From: Fodinibius sp036381435
GTDB lineage: Bacteria; Bacteroidota; Rhodothermia; Balneolales; Balneolaceae
DNA: 64,000 bases
Direction: 5' to 3'
NCBI GenBank assembly: GCA_036381435.1
Contig: DASVCW010000004.1
Span: 62,001-126,000, forward strand
Under the pieces are notes generated by a model. That model searched no databases. It worked only from the letters and a program-made list of their open reading frames with translations, and was not told where the DNA came from. Position numbers and translations under genes: made by a program. This document shows, piece by piece, positions 1 through 8,515 of this stretch; the stretch's first letter is position 1; each line of letters begins with the position of its first letter.

Positions 1-105
1 ATTACCCTGGTCACCCATGATGACTGTTACCTGGATATTGTGTTCGATACCCGAAAGATCGGTTGGTATTTGGTTTATGAGGAGGCGGGGATGATTTTGG
101 AGTGA
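1..105 (+). CDS. C-terminal end of an unidentified protein (partial)
   Basis: Frame 1 is open from the first base for 34 codons and ends in TGA at 103-105. The visible tail includes LVTHDDCYLDIVFDTRK and ends YEEAGMILE. I do not recognise the family from so short a fragment. It converges on the LexA-type gene downstream, with a short inverted-repeat spacer between. Confidence 0.5.
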   Translation: MTLVTHDDCYLDIVFDTRKIGWYLVYEEAGMILE

Positions 106-110
106 GGGGA

Positions 111-213
111 AACCGCAAAGGCTGCAAAGGAATCGCAAAGGGCGCAAAACATTTCATAAAACGTGTAGCGCTTTCTCTGCGAACTCTGCGAGAACTCAGC
201 GCCCCCTGCGGTT
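111..213. repeat. Intergenic inverted repeat (cgcaaagg family)
   Basis: AACCGCA at 111-117 is mirrored by TGCGGTT at 207-213, with degenerate cgcaaagg / ctctgcgaac steps between. The same type of element lies downstream of smc (26107-26183) and, in shorter form, near 38138-38180. It sits between convergent genes and may act as a bidirectional terminator; that role is inferred. Confidence 0.5.
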
Positions 214-243
214 AAACCAATAACGAATCAACGAATAACTAAT

Positions 244-885
244 TCAGTAAGGAGACTTTATCAGTCCCCTATCATTCACATGCCCCAGATACTTACCAAT
301 AACCGTAACCTCCTCAAACTCACCCGGTTCAATAACAATATCATCATAATCGGGATTAGCCGGTTCAAGACGAAGACCGTTCTTCTCAATATGAGCTCGT
401 TTCAGCGTGGTTTCTCCATTATAAAGCACCGCTCCCACATCTCCGTCCTTCAGTTCGGTTTTTGAAAGGATTACAATATCACCCGTAGAAAGATCTAATT
501 CCTTCATACTTAATCCCCGAATTCGCAGAGCAAATACATTTTCCGCCTTCGGAAAGAAATCATTAATCGTAACCTCTCCCAGATCGGCTTCGATAGCTTC
601 CTGCATCGCCCCCGCTGTGATCTCTCCTAAAATAGGGATGGATTTCGAAGTTTGTTTGTCAACGGACCAAACATCAGTCGGATTAGTAAAAGTGTAATTT
701 CCCTGCCGGTCTTTTTTCAGGTGCTGCTTTTTAACCAGTGCATTATAGTATTGAGTAACGCTGTTTTCTGAATTAAAACCGAGAAGATCAGCAAGCTCCC
801 TGTAAGTCGGCCACCGGAAATGCTTTCTGATATAAGTTATCAGTGTTCCGTAGAACTCCTGTTGCTTTGGTGTAAGCTGTTTCAT
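244..885 (-). CDS. lexA: LexA-family SOS repressor / S24 self-cleaving regulator
   Basis: This is a LexA/UmuD-type repressor, which would bind operators of DNA-damage genes and cleave itself when RecA is activated. Numbering from the ATG at 885, residues 1-65 form a winged-helix domain beginning MKQLTPKQQEFY. The cleavage site in GEITAGAM is Ala91-Gly92. The Ser-Lys dyad is Ser126 (IRGLSM) and Lys162 (TTLKRAHIE). The length of 213 residues is normal for LexA. A GTG seven codons upstream (906) would also be open, but MKQLT matches the usual LexA start better. Neighbours give no operon. An S24-family regulator other than the global LexA is possible, because the DNA-binding domain is rather divergent. 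Confidence 0.85.
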   Translation of the reverse strand: MKQLTPKQQEFYGTLITYIRKHFRWPTYRELADLLGFNSENSVTQYYNALVKKQHLKKDRQGNYTFTNPTDVWSVDKQTSKSIPILGEITAGAMQEAIEADLGEVTINDFFPKAENVFALRIRGLSMKELDLSTGDIVILSKTELKDGDVGAVLYNGETTLKRAHIEKNGLRLEPANPDYDDIVIEPGEFEEVTVIGKYLGHVNDRGLIKSPY

Positions 886-1122
886 AATATTAATGTGTAA
901 TTGCACATAAAATAATTACTTCAACTCATTTTTTAAAATTTAAAACAGGGCTATGATAAGAGAAGAATTTGATAAGCTGCCGAATCCAACGTACAAACCA
1001 CAGCAGCATATACTACAGGCTCTGCTTTGAATTAATATTTTTCAACTCTTTTTAAGATTGTTGTAAACCTTAAAGGATTTATTTAGTTTGTAATTCGCGA
1101 ATCGCAAATTGCAAAGTATACT
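886..1122. other. Intergenic region upstream of the lexA-like gene
   Basis: This AT-rich divergent spacer must carry promoters for the LexA-type gene and the winged-helix gene. A 25-codon plus-strand ORF (953-1030, starting MIREEFDKLPNP) is visible but has no recognisable family; it may be a tiny gene or a relic. No clear LexA operator was identified by eye. Confidence 0.3.
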
Positions 1123-1653
1123 ATGAAAGAACATAAGGGAATGCGTCCACAGGACATTTGTATTCTTTTTAAAATAATAGCCAAAGGAGAAGATAGTTGG
1201 TATAACAAAGATTTAGCTGTTGAATTAAAAATAAGCAACTCTGAAATCAGCGAATCTTTATATCGTTCAATGCAGGGGCAGCTAATAGATGACGATAAGC
1301 GTGGCGTGTATAGAAAAAACCTAATGGAATTTTTATCCTATGGCTTGAAACATGTTTTCCCGGTTATACCGGGAAGATTGGGAAGAGGTACTGCTACTGC
1401 CCATTCAGCACCCCCGTTAAATGAAATGATCTCTGCCAATGAACATTATGTATGGCCGGACAACAAAGGGAAAGTACGTGGTTTACTTGTAGAACCGCTA
1501 TATAAAACAATGCCTGAAGCTGCTAAGCAAGATAATCATTTGTATGAGCTTCTTGCTTTGGCTGATGCTCTGCGAATAGGCAGAGCACGGGAACAACAGA
1601 TGGCTATTAAGGAACTGGAAAAAAGAATTATCCATGATGAATGGTCCCGTTAA
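1123..1653 (+). CDS. Winged-helix protein, AbiEi-like partner of the next gene
   Basis: This 176-residue protein starts with a helix-turn-helix-like region (about residues 8-60: PQDICILFKIIA, NKDLAVELKIS, SEISESLYRS), then a C-terminal part without a motif I can name. It overlaps the following nucleotidyltransferase gene by 20 bases, showing translational coupling. In AbiE-type systems a winged-helix protein (AbiEi) represses the operon and antagonises the nucleotidyltransferase AbiEii. The arrangement here fits that pattern, but the protein is not an obvious AbiEi homologue, so the role as antitoxin or regulator is inferred from context. Confidence 0.6.
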   Translation: MKEHKGMRPQDICILFKIIAKGEDSWYNKDLAVELKISNSEISESLYRSMQGQLIDDDKRGVYRKNLMEFLSYGLKHVFPVIPGRLGRGTATAHSAPPLNEMISANEHYVWPDNKGKVRGLLVEPLYKTMPEAAKQDNHLYELLALADALRIGRAREQQMAIKELEKRIIHDEWSR

Positions 1654-2320
1654 TATAGACACCGTGAAAAAAGTAGCTCGCGGATTAACTCCGCTGCTTG
1701 ATGAGGTAGTATTTACAGGGGGAGCTATAATAGAATTATATGCTGATGAATCGGCATCCGCCCCTCTACGCCCAACTACAGATATCGATATTGTCATTGA
1801 GGTTGTCGGTTATGGTAAATTTGCAGAACTGGAAGGAAAGTTATCAAAGCTTACCTTTTATCATGACCTTGAAAGCAGTATTACGTGCAGATATAGATTT
1901 AAAGGAATTAAGGTAGATATAATGCCTACAGATGAAAAAATATTAGGTTTTTCCAATCGGTGGCATAAAACAGGAATGGAACATGTTATTAGATCCAAAC
2001 TGGCAGAAGATCTTCATATAAACCTATTTGAGCCCTCCTACTTTCTTGCGTCCAAATTTGAAGCTTTTAGTGATCGCGGAGATGATAGAAGGACTAGCCA
2101 TGATTTTGAAGATATTGTTTATTTCCTGGATAATCGAGAAAACTGGATAGATGAGATTAGCAGAAGTGAAGATGAAGTTAAATCTTATTTGAAAACCGAG
2201 TTTAAAAATTTAATTGATGATAGATTTCACAGAGAATATATAGCTGCTCATTTACCTTCGAGCAATAGAAAAGAGGGATTGGAAAGAATATTAAGCGGAA
2301 TGAAAAAATTATTGCTTTGA
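1634..2320 (+). CDS. AbiEii-like nucleotidyltransferase (probable toxin)
   Basis: This 228-residue protein has the DNA polymerase beta-type nucleotidyltransferase signature: Gly-Gly in VVFTGGAIIELY (residues 29-30), the metal-binding pair Asp50 and Asp52 in RPTTDIDIVIE, and a likely third carboxylate Asp95 in KVDIMPTD. These match the AbiEii/DUF1814 family, toxins of type IV toxin-antitoxin and abortive-infection modules that nucleotidylate RNA. The catalytic residues are intact, so the protein is probably active. The start is ATG at 1634 (a second ATG follows directly), inside the end of the upstream gene. The C-terminal half (FEPSYFLASKFEAF, SHDFEDIVYFLD) also fits AbiEii-type proteins. Confidence 0.75.
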   Translation: MMNGPVNIDTVKKVARGLTPLLDEVVFTGGAIIELYADESASAPLRPTTDIDIVIEVVGYGKFAELEGKLSKLTFYHDLESSITCRYRFKGIKVDIMPTDEKILGFSNRWHKTGMEHVIRSKLAEDLHINLFEPSYFLASKFEAFSDRGDDRRTSHDFEDIVYFLDNRENWIDEISRSEDEVKSYLKTEFKNLIDDRFHREYIAAHLPSSNRKEGLERILSGMKKLLL

Positions 2321-2571
2321 TGTAAGATCAATTTAAACCGGTAAAAAAGCATGTCACTACTAATGTTAGAATTCGTGTAAGTACTTTTGCTATAACTAGC
2401 TATAAAATACAGAACTGGAAAATGAATCAGAAAGTATTTGTAGGAAATTGAAGAAGGCTTCTCCTTCTGATCATCTTTTTCTTTATTCATTTTGTGACGT
2501 TTAAAGTTAATGAATAGAAAGACAGGACTTGTGGAGTTATTTGATGTACTGTTATCTTAGAGCTAAGATCT

Positions 2572-2865
2572 TTAAGACAGAGATTCCTTCCATTTTCCTT
2601 TTAACTGATTGAATGCTTTAAACAGCTTACTATCAGTTCTATAATAGGCATTAGTATCAAAAACATGTTGTAATTTTGAGATAAGATCTTCCGGTGGGAG
2701 AATGTTTTCTTGAAATAATTCATCAAAGATCCATAAAAGACCGTGTGTCTGGATATCATGAAGTTTGGCCATAGATCGAAGAGTTCCATCACTAGTTAGT
2801 AAAATACCTTCATTCTTATCTGCAATAAACCATACAGACAAATCAGCTACTGAATGATTTTTCAA
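2572..2865 (-). pseudogene. N-terminally truncated PIN-domain protein
   Basis: The readable 97 residues match the second half of a PIN-domain nuclease of the VapC/DUF3368 kind: VADLSVWFIADKNEG, then ILLTSDGTLRSMAKLH, then GLLWIFDELFQENIL. The N-terminal half with the first catalytic aspartate is missing. The reading frame runs directly into a fragment of an unrelated gene on the opposite strand near 2866-2871. It is therefore best read as a toxin-gene remnant, although a short unknown protein cannot be excluded. Confidence 0.55.
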
Positions 2866-2870
2866 CTTGG

Positions 2871-3146
2871 ATTAATAATGCAATCCCTGTAATAGGGCTA
2901 AATAGTAATAAACGAACTGATCTGGATCATTATCGCTTCACTGCTCTTCACGAATTAGCACACTTGTTACTGAATCTCGAATCATTCAGTCAGAAAGAGA
3001 AAGAGCAAGAAAAGTTATGCCATATTTTAGAATATCACGGACTTTTTTTTGTCTTATTCTTGAAAAAGATAATCCTCTGTCTCAAGCCTCGTTTTGTAAC
3101 ATTTTCTCCTTTCCATACTTTAGTTCTTATAGTTAATGAGAATTAG
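2871..3146 (+). pseudogene. Fragment of an ImmA/IrrE-type metallopeptidase
   Basis: The frame encodes WINNAIPVIGLNSN, then DHYRFTALHELAHLLLNLE: the zinc-peptidase HExxH motif (HELAH, His at codons 27 and 31 of the fragment) in the context typical of ImmA/IrrE proteins (COG2856), which usually act with Xre-type regulators in phage or toxin-antitoxin control. The N-terminal part is absent, and after EKLCHILEYHG the sequence no longer resembles the family. There is no suitable start codon before the motif. This is a gene remnant abutting the truncated PIN gene. Confidence 0.6.
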
Positions 3147-3270
3147 AAGTAATGTAGGACCTCAATTTCCAATTGCACTCATAACCGAACCAACTTTTAG
3201 AGATGTTAAATCTAAATAATATCTTACATTATAAATTCAATATAAGTTGAAACATCAGGTTGAGAGAACC

Positions 3271-4398
3271 ATGAAAAGCTCCAATCTTTCATCACGCATA
3301 ATCTCATCACTGGCATTGCTGGTTGTTTTTCTGGTGGCACCAGTGACTGGGGTAATCTTAAGCGGAGAGCCCATCACTCCTTACCTTCAATTCCCCCCGC
3401 TTACCACAAAGGTTGATCAATCTTCCTTCTCATGGATTGCTTTCATCGTTGTTCTCTTGTTTGTATTCATTACAACCTGGCCTTTTTGGAGGCGGTTTGC
3501 GGGCAGGCCATGGAGAATTTTACCAGATCACTCACGAAAAAGAATGCCATGGTGGGGATGGCTGTCCGCAGCGGGTGTTGCCTTATTCTGGGTGCTGGCA
3601 TGGAATCGCTTCCCTTGGTTCGAGCCCTTTCAACGGCTCACTTTTTTTCCTATTTGGTTTTGCTTCATCATTTTTTTGAACGGCGCGGCAGTATGGATGT
3701 CCGGCAAAAGCCTGATGACCCATCGCCCGCTCTATTTTGTACTGCTTTTTCCAACCAGCGCGGCCTTCTGGTGGACTTTCGAATACCTGAATCGTTTCGT
3801 CAACAACTGGTATTATATTGGCGCTTCCGGAATCGGGGGATGGCAATATTTCGTAGAGGCTTCCCTGGCTTTTTCGATCGTTCTTCCGGCCGTCATGAGC
3901 ATACGGCTTATCCTCCTTCAAACCAGCCCGTTTGCAAAGGCCTACCGGAATTTTCCCGAAGCGCCCCGGCTCACATCAAGAACATTATGGAGGGCGATAG
4001 GAGTGATGTCTGTCATCGCCCTGATTGCTGTCGGCTGGATACCGGAAATAACTTATCCCCTGGTCTGGATTATTCCGGGCCTGCTGTGGGTAGTCTATCA
4101 AAGGCGGAACGACTACATCAATCCAATGTTAAGGGATGTCTCGACAGGAGATTTCACCCTGCTGTGGACTTCAGCATTTGCAGGATTGATATGCGGATTC
4201 TTCTGGGAGATGTGGAACCTGTACAGTCAGGCCAAGTGGGTGTACAGCATCCCCGCCCTGGATCGTTTCCACCTGTTCGAAATGCCGCTGGCAGGATATT
4301 TCGGCTACCTCCCGTTCGGGGTGATTTGCGCATTGGTCGCCACTTCACTGCTCAACACCATAAATCAAAAAGAAAAGTTCGTTCAAGAGGAAGCTTGA
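3271..4398 (+). CDS. Multi-pass integral membrane protein of unknown function
   Basis: The protein has 375 residues from the ATG at 3271; a TTG eight codons upstream is also open. About nine to ten hydrophobic segments are visible, starting with a membrane segment near residues 7-30 and followed by blocks such as SWIAFIVVLLFVFITTWPF, WWGWLSAAGVALFWVLAW and LLWTSAFAGLICGFFWEMW. It is rich in Trp and Phe and carries conserved-looking motifs FWWTFEYLNRF and WEMWN. I do not recognise a family. It is a single gene, preceded by the remnants at 2.6-3.1 kb. Confidence 0.75.
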   Translation: MKSSNLSSRIISSLALLVVFLVAPVTGVILSGEPITPYLQFPPLTTKVDQSSFSWIAFIVVLLFVFITTWPFWRRFAGRPWRILPDHSRKRMPWWGWLSAAGVALFWVLAWNRFPWFEPFQRLTFFPIWFCFIIFLNGAAVWMSGKSLMTHRPLYFVLLFPTSAAFWWTFEYLNRFVNNWYYIGASGIGGWQYFVEASLAFSIVLPAVMSIRLILLQTSPFAKAYRNFPEAPRLTSRTLWRAIGVMSVIALIAVGWIPEITYPLVWIIPGLLWVVYQRRNDYINPMLRDVSTGDFTLLWTSAFAGLICGFFWEMWNLYSQAKWVYSIPALDRFHLFEMPLAGYFGYLPFGVICALVATSLLNTINQKEKFVQEEA

Positions 4399-4453
4399 AG
4401 GTTCATACGTTCCAATCCATGTAAAACTTGTCCGACTACCGGCAGGTCTGCGC

Positions 4454-4609
4454 CTAAAAAAAGAACCAAATCAACATCAGAGCAATCATCACCCACACCG
4501 CAATTTTCACAGCCGTGGACTGCCGCGGAAATTCATAACCGCAGATGGGACAAACCTCAGCATCGGCATCAACTTCAACCGCACAAGAGGGACATTCTTT
4601 CTTTTCCAT
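4454..4609 (-). CDS. Small zinc-ribbon membrane protein
   Basis: From the ATG at 4609 this is a 51-residue protein. It starts with a zinc ribbon (CPSC and, 13 residues later, CPICGYEF) and ends in a single transmembrane helix (IAVWVMIALMLIWFFF) with no further tail. Such proteins are common in Bacteroidota and have no assigned function. An upstream in-frame extension to 4708 runs through a G-rich intergenic repeat and is unlikely to be coding. Confidence 0.7.
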   Translation of the reverse strand: MEKKECPSCAVEVDADAEVCPICGYEFPRQSTAVKIAVWVMIALMLIWFFF

Positions 4610-4939
4610 AAAAGATAAAATAACAATTTTTGGTGGCTTAATAAGTCCCTGTTTGTCACCTCCGTTTTTTGAATGGGATAGGGAGGGATTTAGAGTGGGA
4701 GCTTCCATGGTAAATCCATTTTCGCCTTATGATAAATCATCAGGTTACAGTTTAAAAGTTTGCTTAAACAAGCTTCACGGTTCAGACCACTGGTTCATCA
4801 ATGGATCTTATGGGACCGAGAAGTTATGAGCTGGCGAATCCAAACATCCGTACCAATCGCGCAGATCTGCTAACCCACAACTATTACCGTTCAATTGATG
4901 TTTAAGAAGTCAGCCGGAATTTCACAGCATATTTCTCTT
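4610..4939. other. Intergenic spacer upstream of ligD
   Basis: About 330 bases without a convincing gene. A G-rich block (4655-4694, gggatagggagggatttag) resembles part of the inverted repeat at 16834-17013. A short open frame at 4801-4905 (MDLMGPRSYELANPN and on) ends just after the first possible ligD start and is unrecognised. The ligD promoter should lie here, but no motif is clear. Confidence 0.3.
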
Positions 4940-7261
4940 ATGGCAAGTAAAAACCAACTGGTTGAAATTGGAAAACGTAAACTGGAGATTTCCAATCTTG
5001 AGAAAATACTCTATCCCGATGACCGGATCTCCAAGGCAGAGGTGATTGAGTACTACCTGAATATCGCGCCGACCATGCTTTACCATTTGAAAGGACGCCC
5101 GCTGATGCTGGTTCGCTTCCCGGAGGGCATAGATGAACAGCGCTTTTACCAAAAAAATACGCCTGATTGGTCTCCTGAATGGGTTGAAACGATTTTGCTG
5201 GGTTCGGAGGAAGAAAAAAATTACGTGATGGCTACCGAACCCGCATCACTCGTCTGGCTCGCTAATCTCGCGGCGCTGGAACTGCACCAAATGCACAGCC
5301 GGAAACCGCATTACGATCAGCCGGATTATATGGTCTTTGATTTAGACCCTCCCGAAAGCGCCGATTTTCAAAGAGTGGTTGAAACAGCTTTTCGTTTGAA
5401 GGAACATATTGAGCAGTTCGGTTATCATACTTTCGTTAAAACTACCGGCGGGAAAGGCGTTCATATCGTGGTGCCGCTACAGCCGCGGGCGGATATGTCG
5501 GAGGTGCTGGATGCTGCCAAAAAAGTTGCCCAGCCTTTTGTGAACGAGCATAATGATGAAACCACTCTCCAAATCAAAAAAAATGCACGCAAGGGCAGAA
5601 TTTTGATCGACATTTACCGCAATCGTACCCACCAGACCATCGTTTCATCCTACAGTTTACGGGGAAAACCGGGAGCTCCTGTTTCGATGCCTTTAAGCTG
5701 GGATGAACTGGCAGAGACCGAAAGTTCAGCGAAATATCATCTGAAAAATGCCGTACAAAAAGTAATGGATGACGGTGATGCTTGGGAAGGAATCGGCGGT
5801 TATGCCACTGCTCTTCACACCAAACGGGCAATAAAAAGCGCCCCCAAAAAGCTGGATGCCTCCCCCCGGCGAAAAACACCAGAACAATTGGATGAATACG
5901 CCCAAAAAAGAGATTTCATGAAGACGAAGGAGCCGGGTGCCGGGGAAATGACGGGTGAGGGAAACCGATTTGTGATTCAACGCCATCATGCCACACGACT
6001 TCATTACGATTTGCGCCTCGAACAAGACGGTGTGCTGAAATCGTGGGCGGTGCCGAAGGGATTGCCTCCGCGCCCCGGAGTAAAACGGCTGGCGGTTCAG
6101 ACCGAAGATCATCCGTTAAAATATTTAACTTTTGAGGGAAAAATCCCCAAGGGTGAGTACGGCGGGGGTGATATGTGGGTTTACGCGCAGGGCAAGTATG
6201 AAGTTACCAAAGAAAAGAAGGGGGGGATGTACTTCAGGCTGGAAAGTGCGGAGGTGAGCGGCGAGTACAGGATGCACAAAATGAAGGGGGAGGAGTGGCT
6301 GATGGAGAAAGTGGAGCAGCCCCAGGTGGACTGGCTGAATGACCAGATCGAACCGATGCAGGCGGTAAGTGTGGATGAGCCGCCCCGGGGTGATTATATC
6401 TATGAGGTGAAGTGGGATGGAATCCGGGCGCTGATTGCTTTAGAAGATGGCCAAATTCGTATACGCAGTCGTAATCAACACGACATAACGAAGCAGTTTC
6501 CGGAATTACAGGATGCAGGTGCTTTTCGTGGTACTTGCGGACTGCTTGACGGGGAGATCGTATGCCTTGACGGACAGGGCAAGCCGTCATTTCAAAAGGT
6601 CATTCACAGGATGAAGCGATCGGATAAATCAACCATCGAAAAACTATCAAAAACGCAGCCTGCCTATTGCTACGTGTTTGACTGCCTCTATCTGGATGGG
6701 CGTCCTATCACCAAAGAACCCCTTTTACGGCGGTATGAATGGCTGAATGATTCAGTGAAAAAAGGGACGAATTACCGGGTAAGCGAGATGATTGAAGACG
6801 GTGAGGCTTTGTTCAGGGCGGCGAAAGAACATGGTTTGGAGGGCATCATGGCGAAGAAAAAAGACAGCAAATATTTGCCGGGCAAGCGATCCGATTTATG
6901 GCAGAAAGTGAAAGTCAGTCACCCGGTAGACTGTGTGGTCATCGGCTATACCAAAGGCAAGGGTGACCGCGCAGAATATTTTGGAGCTTTGTATATGGCA
7001 GAGAGAAAGGATGATGAGCTTGTTTATCGCGGAAAGGTTGGAACCGGATTTAACGAGGAGTCGATAAAGGAGGTTTATAAAGAACTTGAAAAACTCGATA
7101 CCGTTAAGAAACCTTCCGATCCCAAAGTCCCGGATGAAAAAAAAGCTGTTTGGGTAGAGCCAAAAGTAGTGATTGAAATTACTTATGCGCGTATGTCGAG
7201 TAATGAGATATTTAAAGAATCAGTTTTCGTGCGACTGCGTCCCGATTTGTATGAAATATAA
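4940..7261 (+). CDS. ligD: LigD: multidomain NHEJ DNA ligase (polymerase - phosphoesterase - ligase)
   Basis: This is the bacterial non-homologous end-joining ligase. Domains in order: primase-polymerase domain (about residues 1-290; ISNLEKILYP, YMVFDLDPP, KTTGGKGVHIV), 3'-phosphoesterase domain (about 330-465; FVIQRHHATRLHYDLRLE, IPKGEYGGGDMW), and ATP-dependent ligase (about 480-773). The adenylated lysine in YEVKWDGIRA is Lys491 counted from the ATG at 4940. Ligase motifs LDGEIVCLD, EGIMAKKKDS and DLWQKVKV are present. The order Pol-PE-Lig is that of mycobacterial LigD; Pseudomonas LigD is PE-Lig-Pol. Earlier starts at 4895 (TTG) or 4898 (ATG) would add up to 15 residues. The ku gene follows about 210 bases downstream, confirming the pathway. 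Confidence 0.95.
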   Translation: MASKNQLVEIGKRKLEISNLEKILYPDDRISKAEVIEYYLNIAPTMLYHLKGRPLMLVRFPEGIDEQRFYQKNTPDWSPEWVETILLGSEEEKNYVMATEPASLVWLANLAALELHQMHSRKPHYDQPDYMVFDLDPPESADFQRVVETAFRLKEHIEQFGYHTFVKTTGGKGVHIVVPLQPRADMSEVLDAAKKVAQPFVNEHNDETTLQIKKNARKGRILIDIYRNRTHQTIVSSYSLRGKPGAPVSMPLSWDELAETESSAKYHLKNAVQKVMDDGDAWEGIGGYATALHTKRAIKSAPKKLDASPRRKTPEQLDEYAQKRDFMKTKEPGAGEMTGEGNRFVIQRHHATRLHYDLRLEQDGVLKSWAVPKGLPPRPGVKRLAVQTEDHPLKYLTFEGKIPKGEYGGGDMWVYAQGKYEVTKEKKGGMYFRLESAEVSGEYRMHKMKGEEWLMEKVEQPQVDWLNDQIEPMQAVSVDEPPRGDYIYEVKWDGIRALIALEDGQIRIRSRNQHDITKQFPELQDAGAFRGTCGLLDGEIVCLDGQGKPSFQKVIHRMKRSDKSTIEKLSKTQPAYCYVFDCLYLDGRPITKEPLLRRYEWLNDSVKKGTNYRVSEMIEDGEALFRAAKEHGLEGIMAKKKDSKYLPGKRSDLWQKVKVSHPVDCVVIGYTKGKGDRAEYFGALYMAERKDDELVYRGKVGTGFNEESIKEVYKELEKLDTVKKPSDPKVPDEKKAVWVEPKVVIEITYARMSSNEIFKESVFVRLRPDLYEI

Positions 7262-7469
7262 ATGATGGAACTAACTTCGTTGTTTATGGATATAATTTGA
7301 CGAAAAGGAAGAATTTCCCCTGGAGAAGGGGGATTAAGGGGGATTGAAAAATGACAAACAATAGTAGAGGGTTGTTTCACTAAGAACCGCGAAGAAGCTC
7401 GGAGCTACACTAAGTTTTCTTGGTGAGCCTTGAATTGCTCACTACTTATCACTCAAGACTAAAAACATT
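7262..7469. repeat. Repeat-containing spacer between ligD and ku
   Basis: A G-rich block at 7313-7346 (cccctggagaagggggatt) is a fragment of the 175-200 bp element family seen complete at 21.9, 39.4 and 54.4 kb. It is followed by aaccgcgaagaagctcgg-type sequence of the cgcaaagg family. The ku promoter must lie here or upstream; nothing else was seen. Confidence 0.4.
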
Positions 7470-8303
7470 ATGAGAACTATTTGGAAAGGACATATACAAT
7501 TTTCGCTGGTAACGATTCCTATCAGATTATACAGCGCCGTCGATTCGGCAAAATCAATCAGTTTTGACCTGCTGACACGGAATGATCATCACCCCGTGGG
7601 CTATCAAAAAATAGATAAAAACACGGGTAAGCCGGTGAGTAAGGAGGACATCGTGAAGGGCTATGAATATGAACCGGATCAGTATGTGATCATCGAGAAA
7701 GAGGATATTGAAAAGGTGCAGCCCAAGATGTCGAAGGCGATTGAAATTCGGGGATTTGTGGATAAAAATGAAGCGCACCCGGCTTTGTACGACAAGCCTT
7801 ATTTTATCGGTCCGGACAGTGAAACAACTGCAAAAACATATAGCCTGTTTCGTCAGACGCTGGAAAAAAGTGGCAAGGTGGGGGTGGGGACGGTAGTGCT
7901 GCGTAATAAAGAATCTCCTGCGCTGCTTACCGTTCATGAAGGCGGGATCTTGATGTACAAGCTGCGGTATCCCAATCAGATGAGAAGCATGAAAGATGTA
8001 CCGAATTTAGCCAACGGACAGGCGGATGAGGAGCAGTTAAAAATGGCGCAAACGCTGGTGGATTCCATGTCGAGGAAGTTCACGGAAATCGATCTGGAAA
8101 ATGATTATTACAATGCCATGAAGGAGATGATAGAGGCTAAAGTGGAAGGCAAAGAGGTTATCAGCGTTACCGAAGAGGAGGCAAAGCCGCGGGATATTAT
8201 GACGGCGCTGAAGGAAAGTATCGAATCATCGAAAAAGCCTATGGAAAAGGCAAAGGGCGAAGCCAAGAAGGAGAAAAAAGCATCCAAAGGAAAGACCGGT
8301 TAA
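7470..8303 (+). CDS. ku: Ku: DNA end-binding protein of bacterial NHEJ
   Basis: This 277-residue protein is a bacterial Ku, which forms a homodimeric ring on double-strand breaks and recruits LigD. It begins MRTIWKGHIQFSLVTIPIRLYSA, the highly conserved Ku start, and continues with FVDKNEAHPALYDKPYFIGP and a central LLTVHEGGILMYKLRYP block. The last 40 residues are Lys/Glu-rich and probably contact DNA or LigD, as in other Ku proteins. The gene follows ligD on the same strand. The 210 bases after it hold degenerate repeat-like sequence and no gene. Confidence 0.95.
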   Translation: MRTIWKGHIQFSLVTIPIRLYSAVDSAKSISFDLLTRNDHHPVGYQKIDKNTGKPVSKEDIVKGYEYEPDQYVIIEKEDIEKVQPKMSKAIEIRGFVDKNEAHPALYDKPYFIGPDSETTAKTYSLFRQTLEKSGKVGVGTVVLRNKESPALLTVHEGGILMYKLRYPNQMRSMKDVPNLANGQADEEQLKMAQTLVDSMSRKFTEIDLENDYYNAMKEMIEAKVEGKEVISVTEEEAKPRDIMTALKESIESSKKPMEKAKGEAKKEKKASKGKTG

Positions 8304-8515
8304 CAAAAATATGTAGCACACCTTCAAGCTGTCCTACATCTTCTAGGCCGGTTAGCAACATTAGTAGTTACCAAGCGTTAAATTTATATTCAAAAGTAGT
8401 TCCTCTTAGTGGTCCTTTGTGTCTTCTTGTGCAACTTGGTGATACCAGTTGCTCCACTCGGAGAACTCAACAAAGCACTAAGTTATAGGAAGATAAATCC
8501 GATAATCGAAAGTTC

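Noticed and set aside
1498..1797. 99-codon minus-strand frame across the AbiE-like pair
   Set aside because: It is antisense to two genes with recognisable content and has no motif.
2248..2490. 80-codon minus-strand frame after the AbiEii-like gene
   Set aside because: It overlaps the end of that gene antisense and has no family resemblance.
3432..4424. 330-codon open frame overlapping the membrane-protein gene
   Set aside because: It runs in another frame through a clearly hydrophobic multi-helix protein, has shuffled composition and no recognisable motif.
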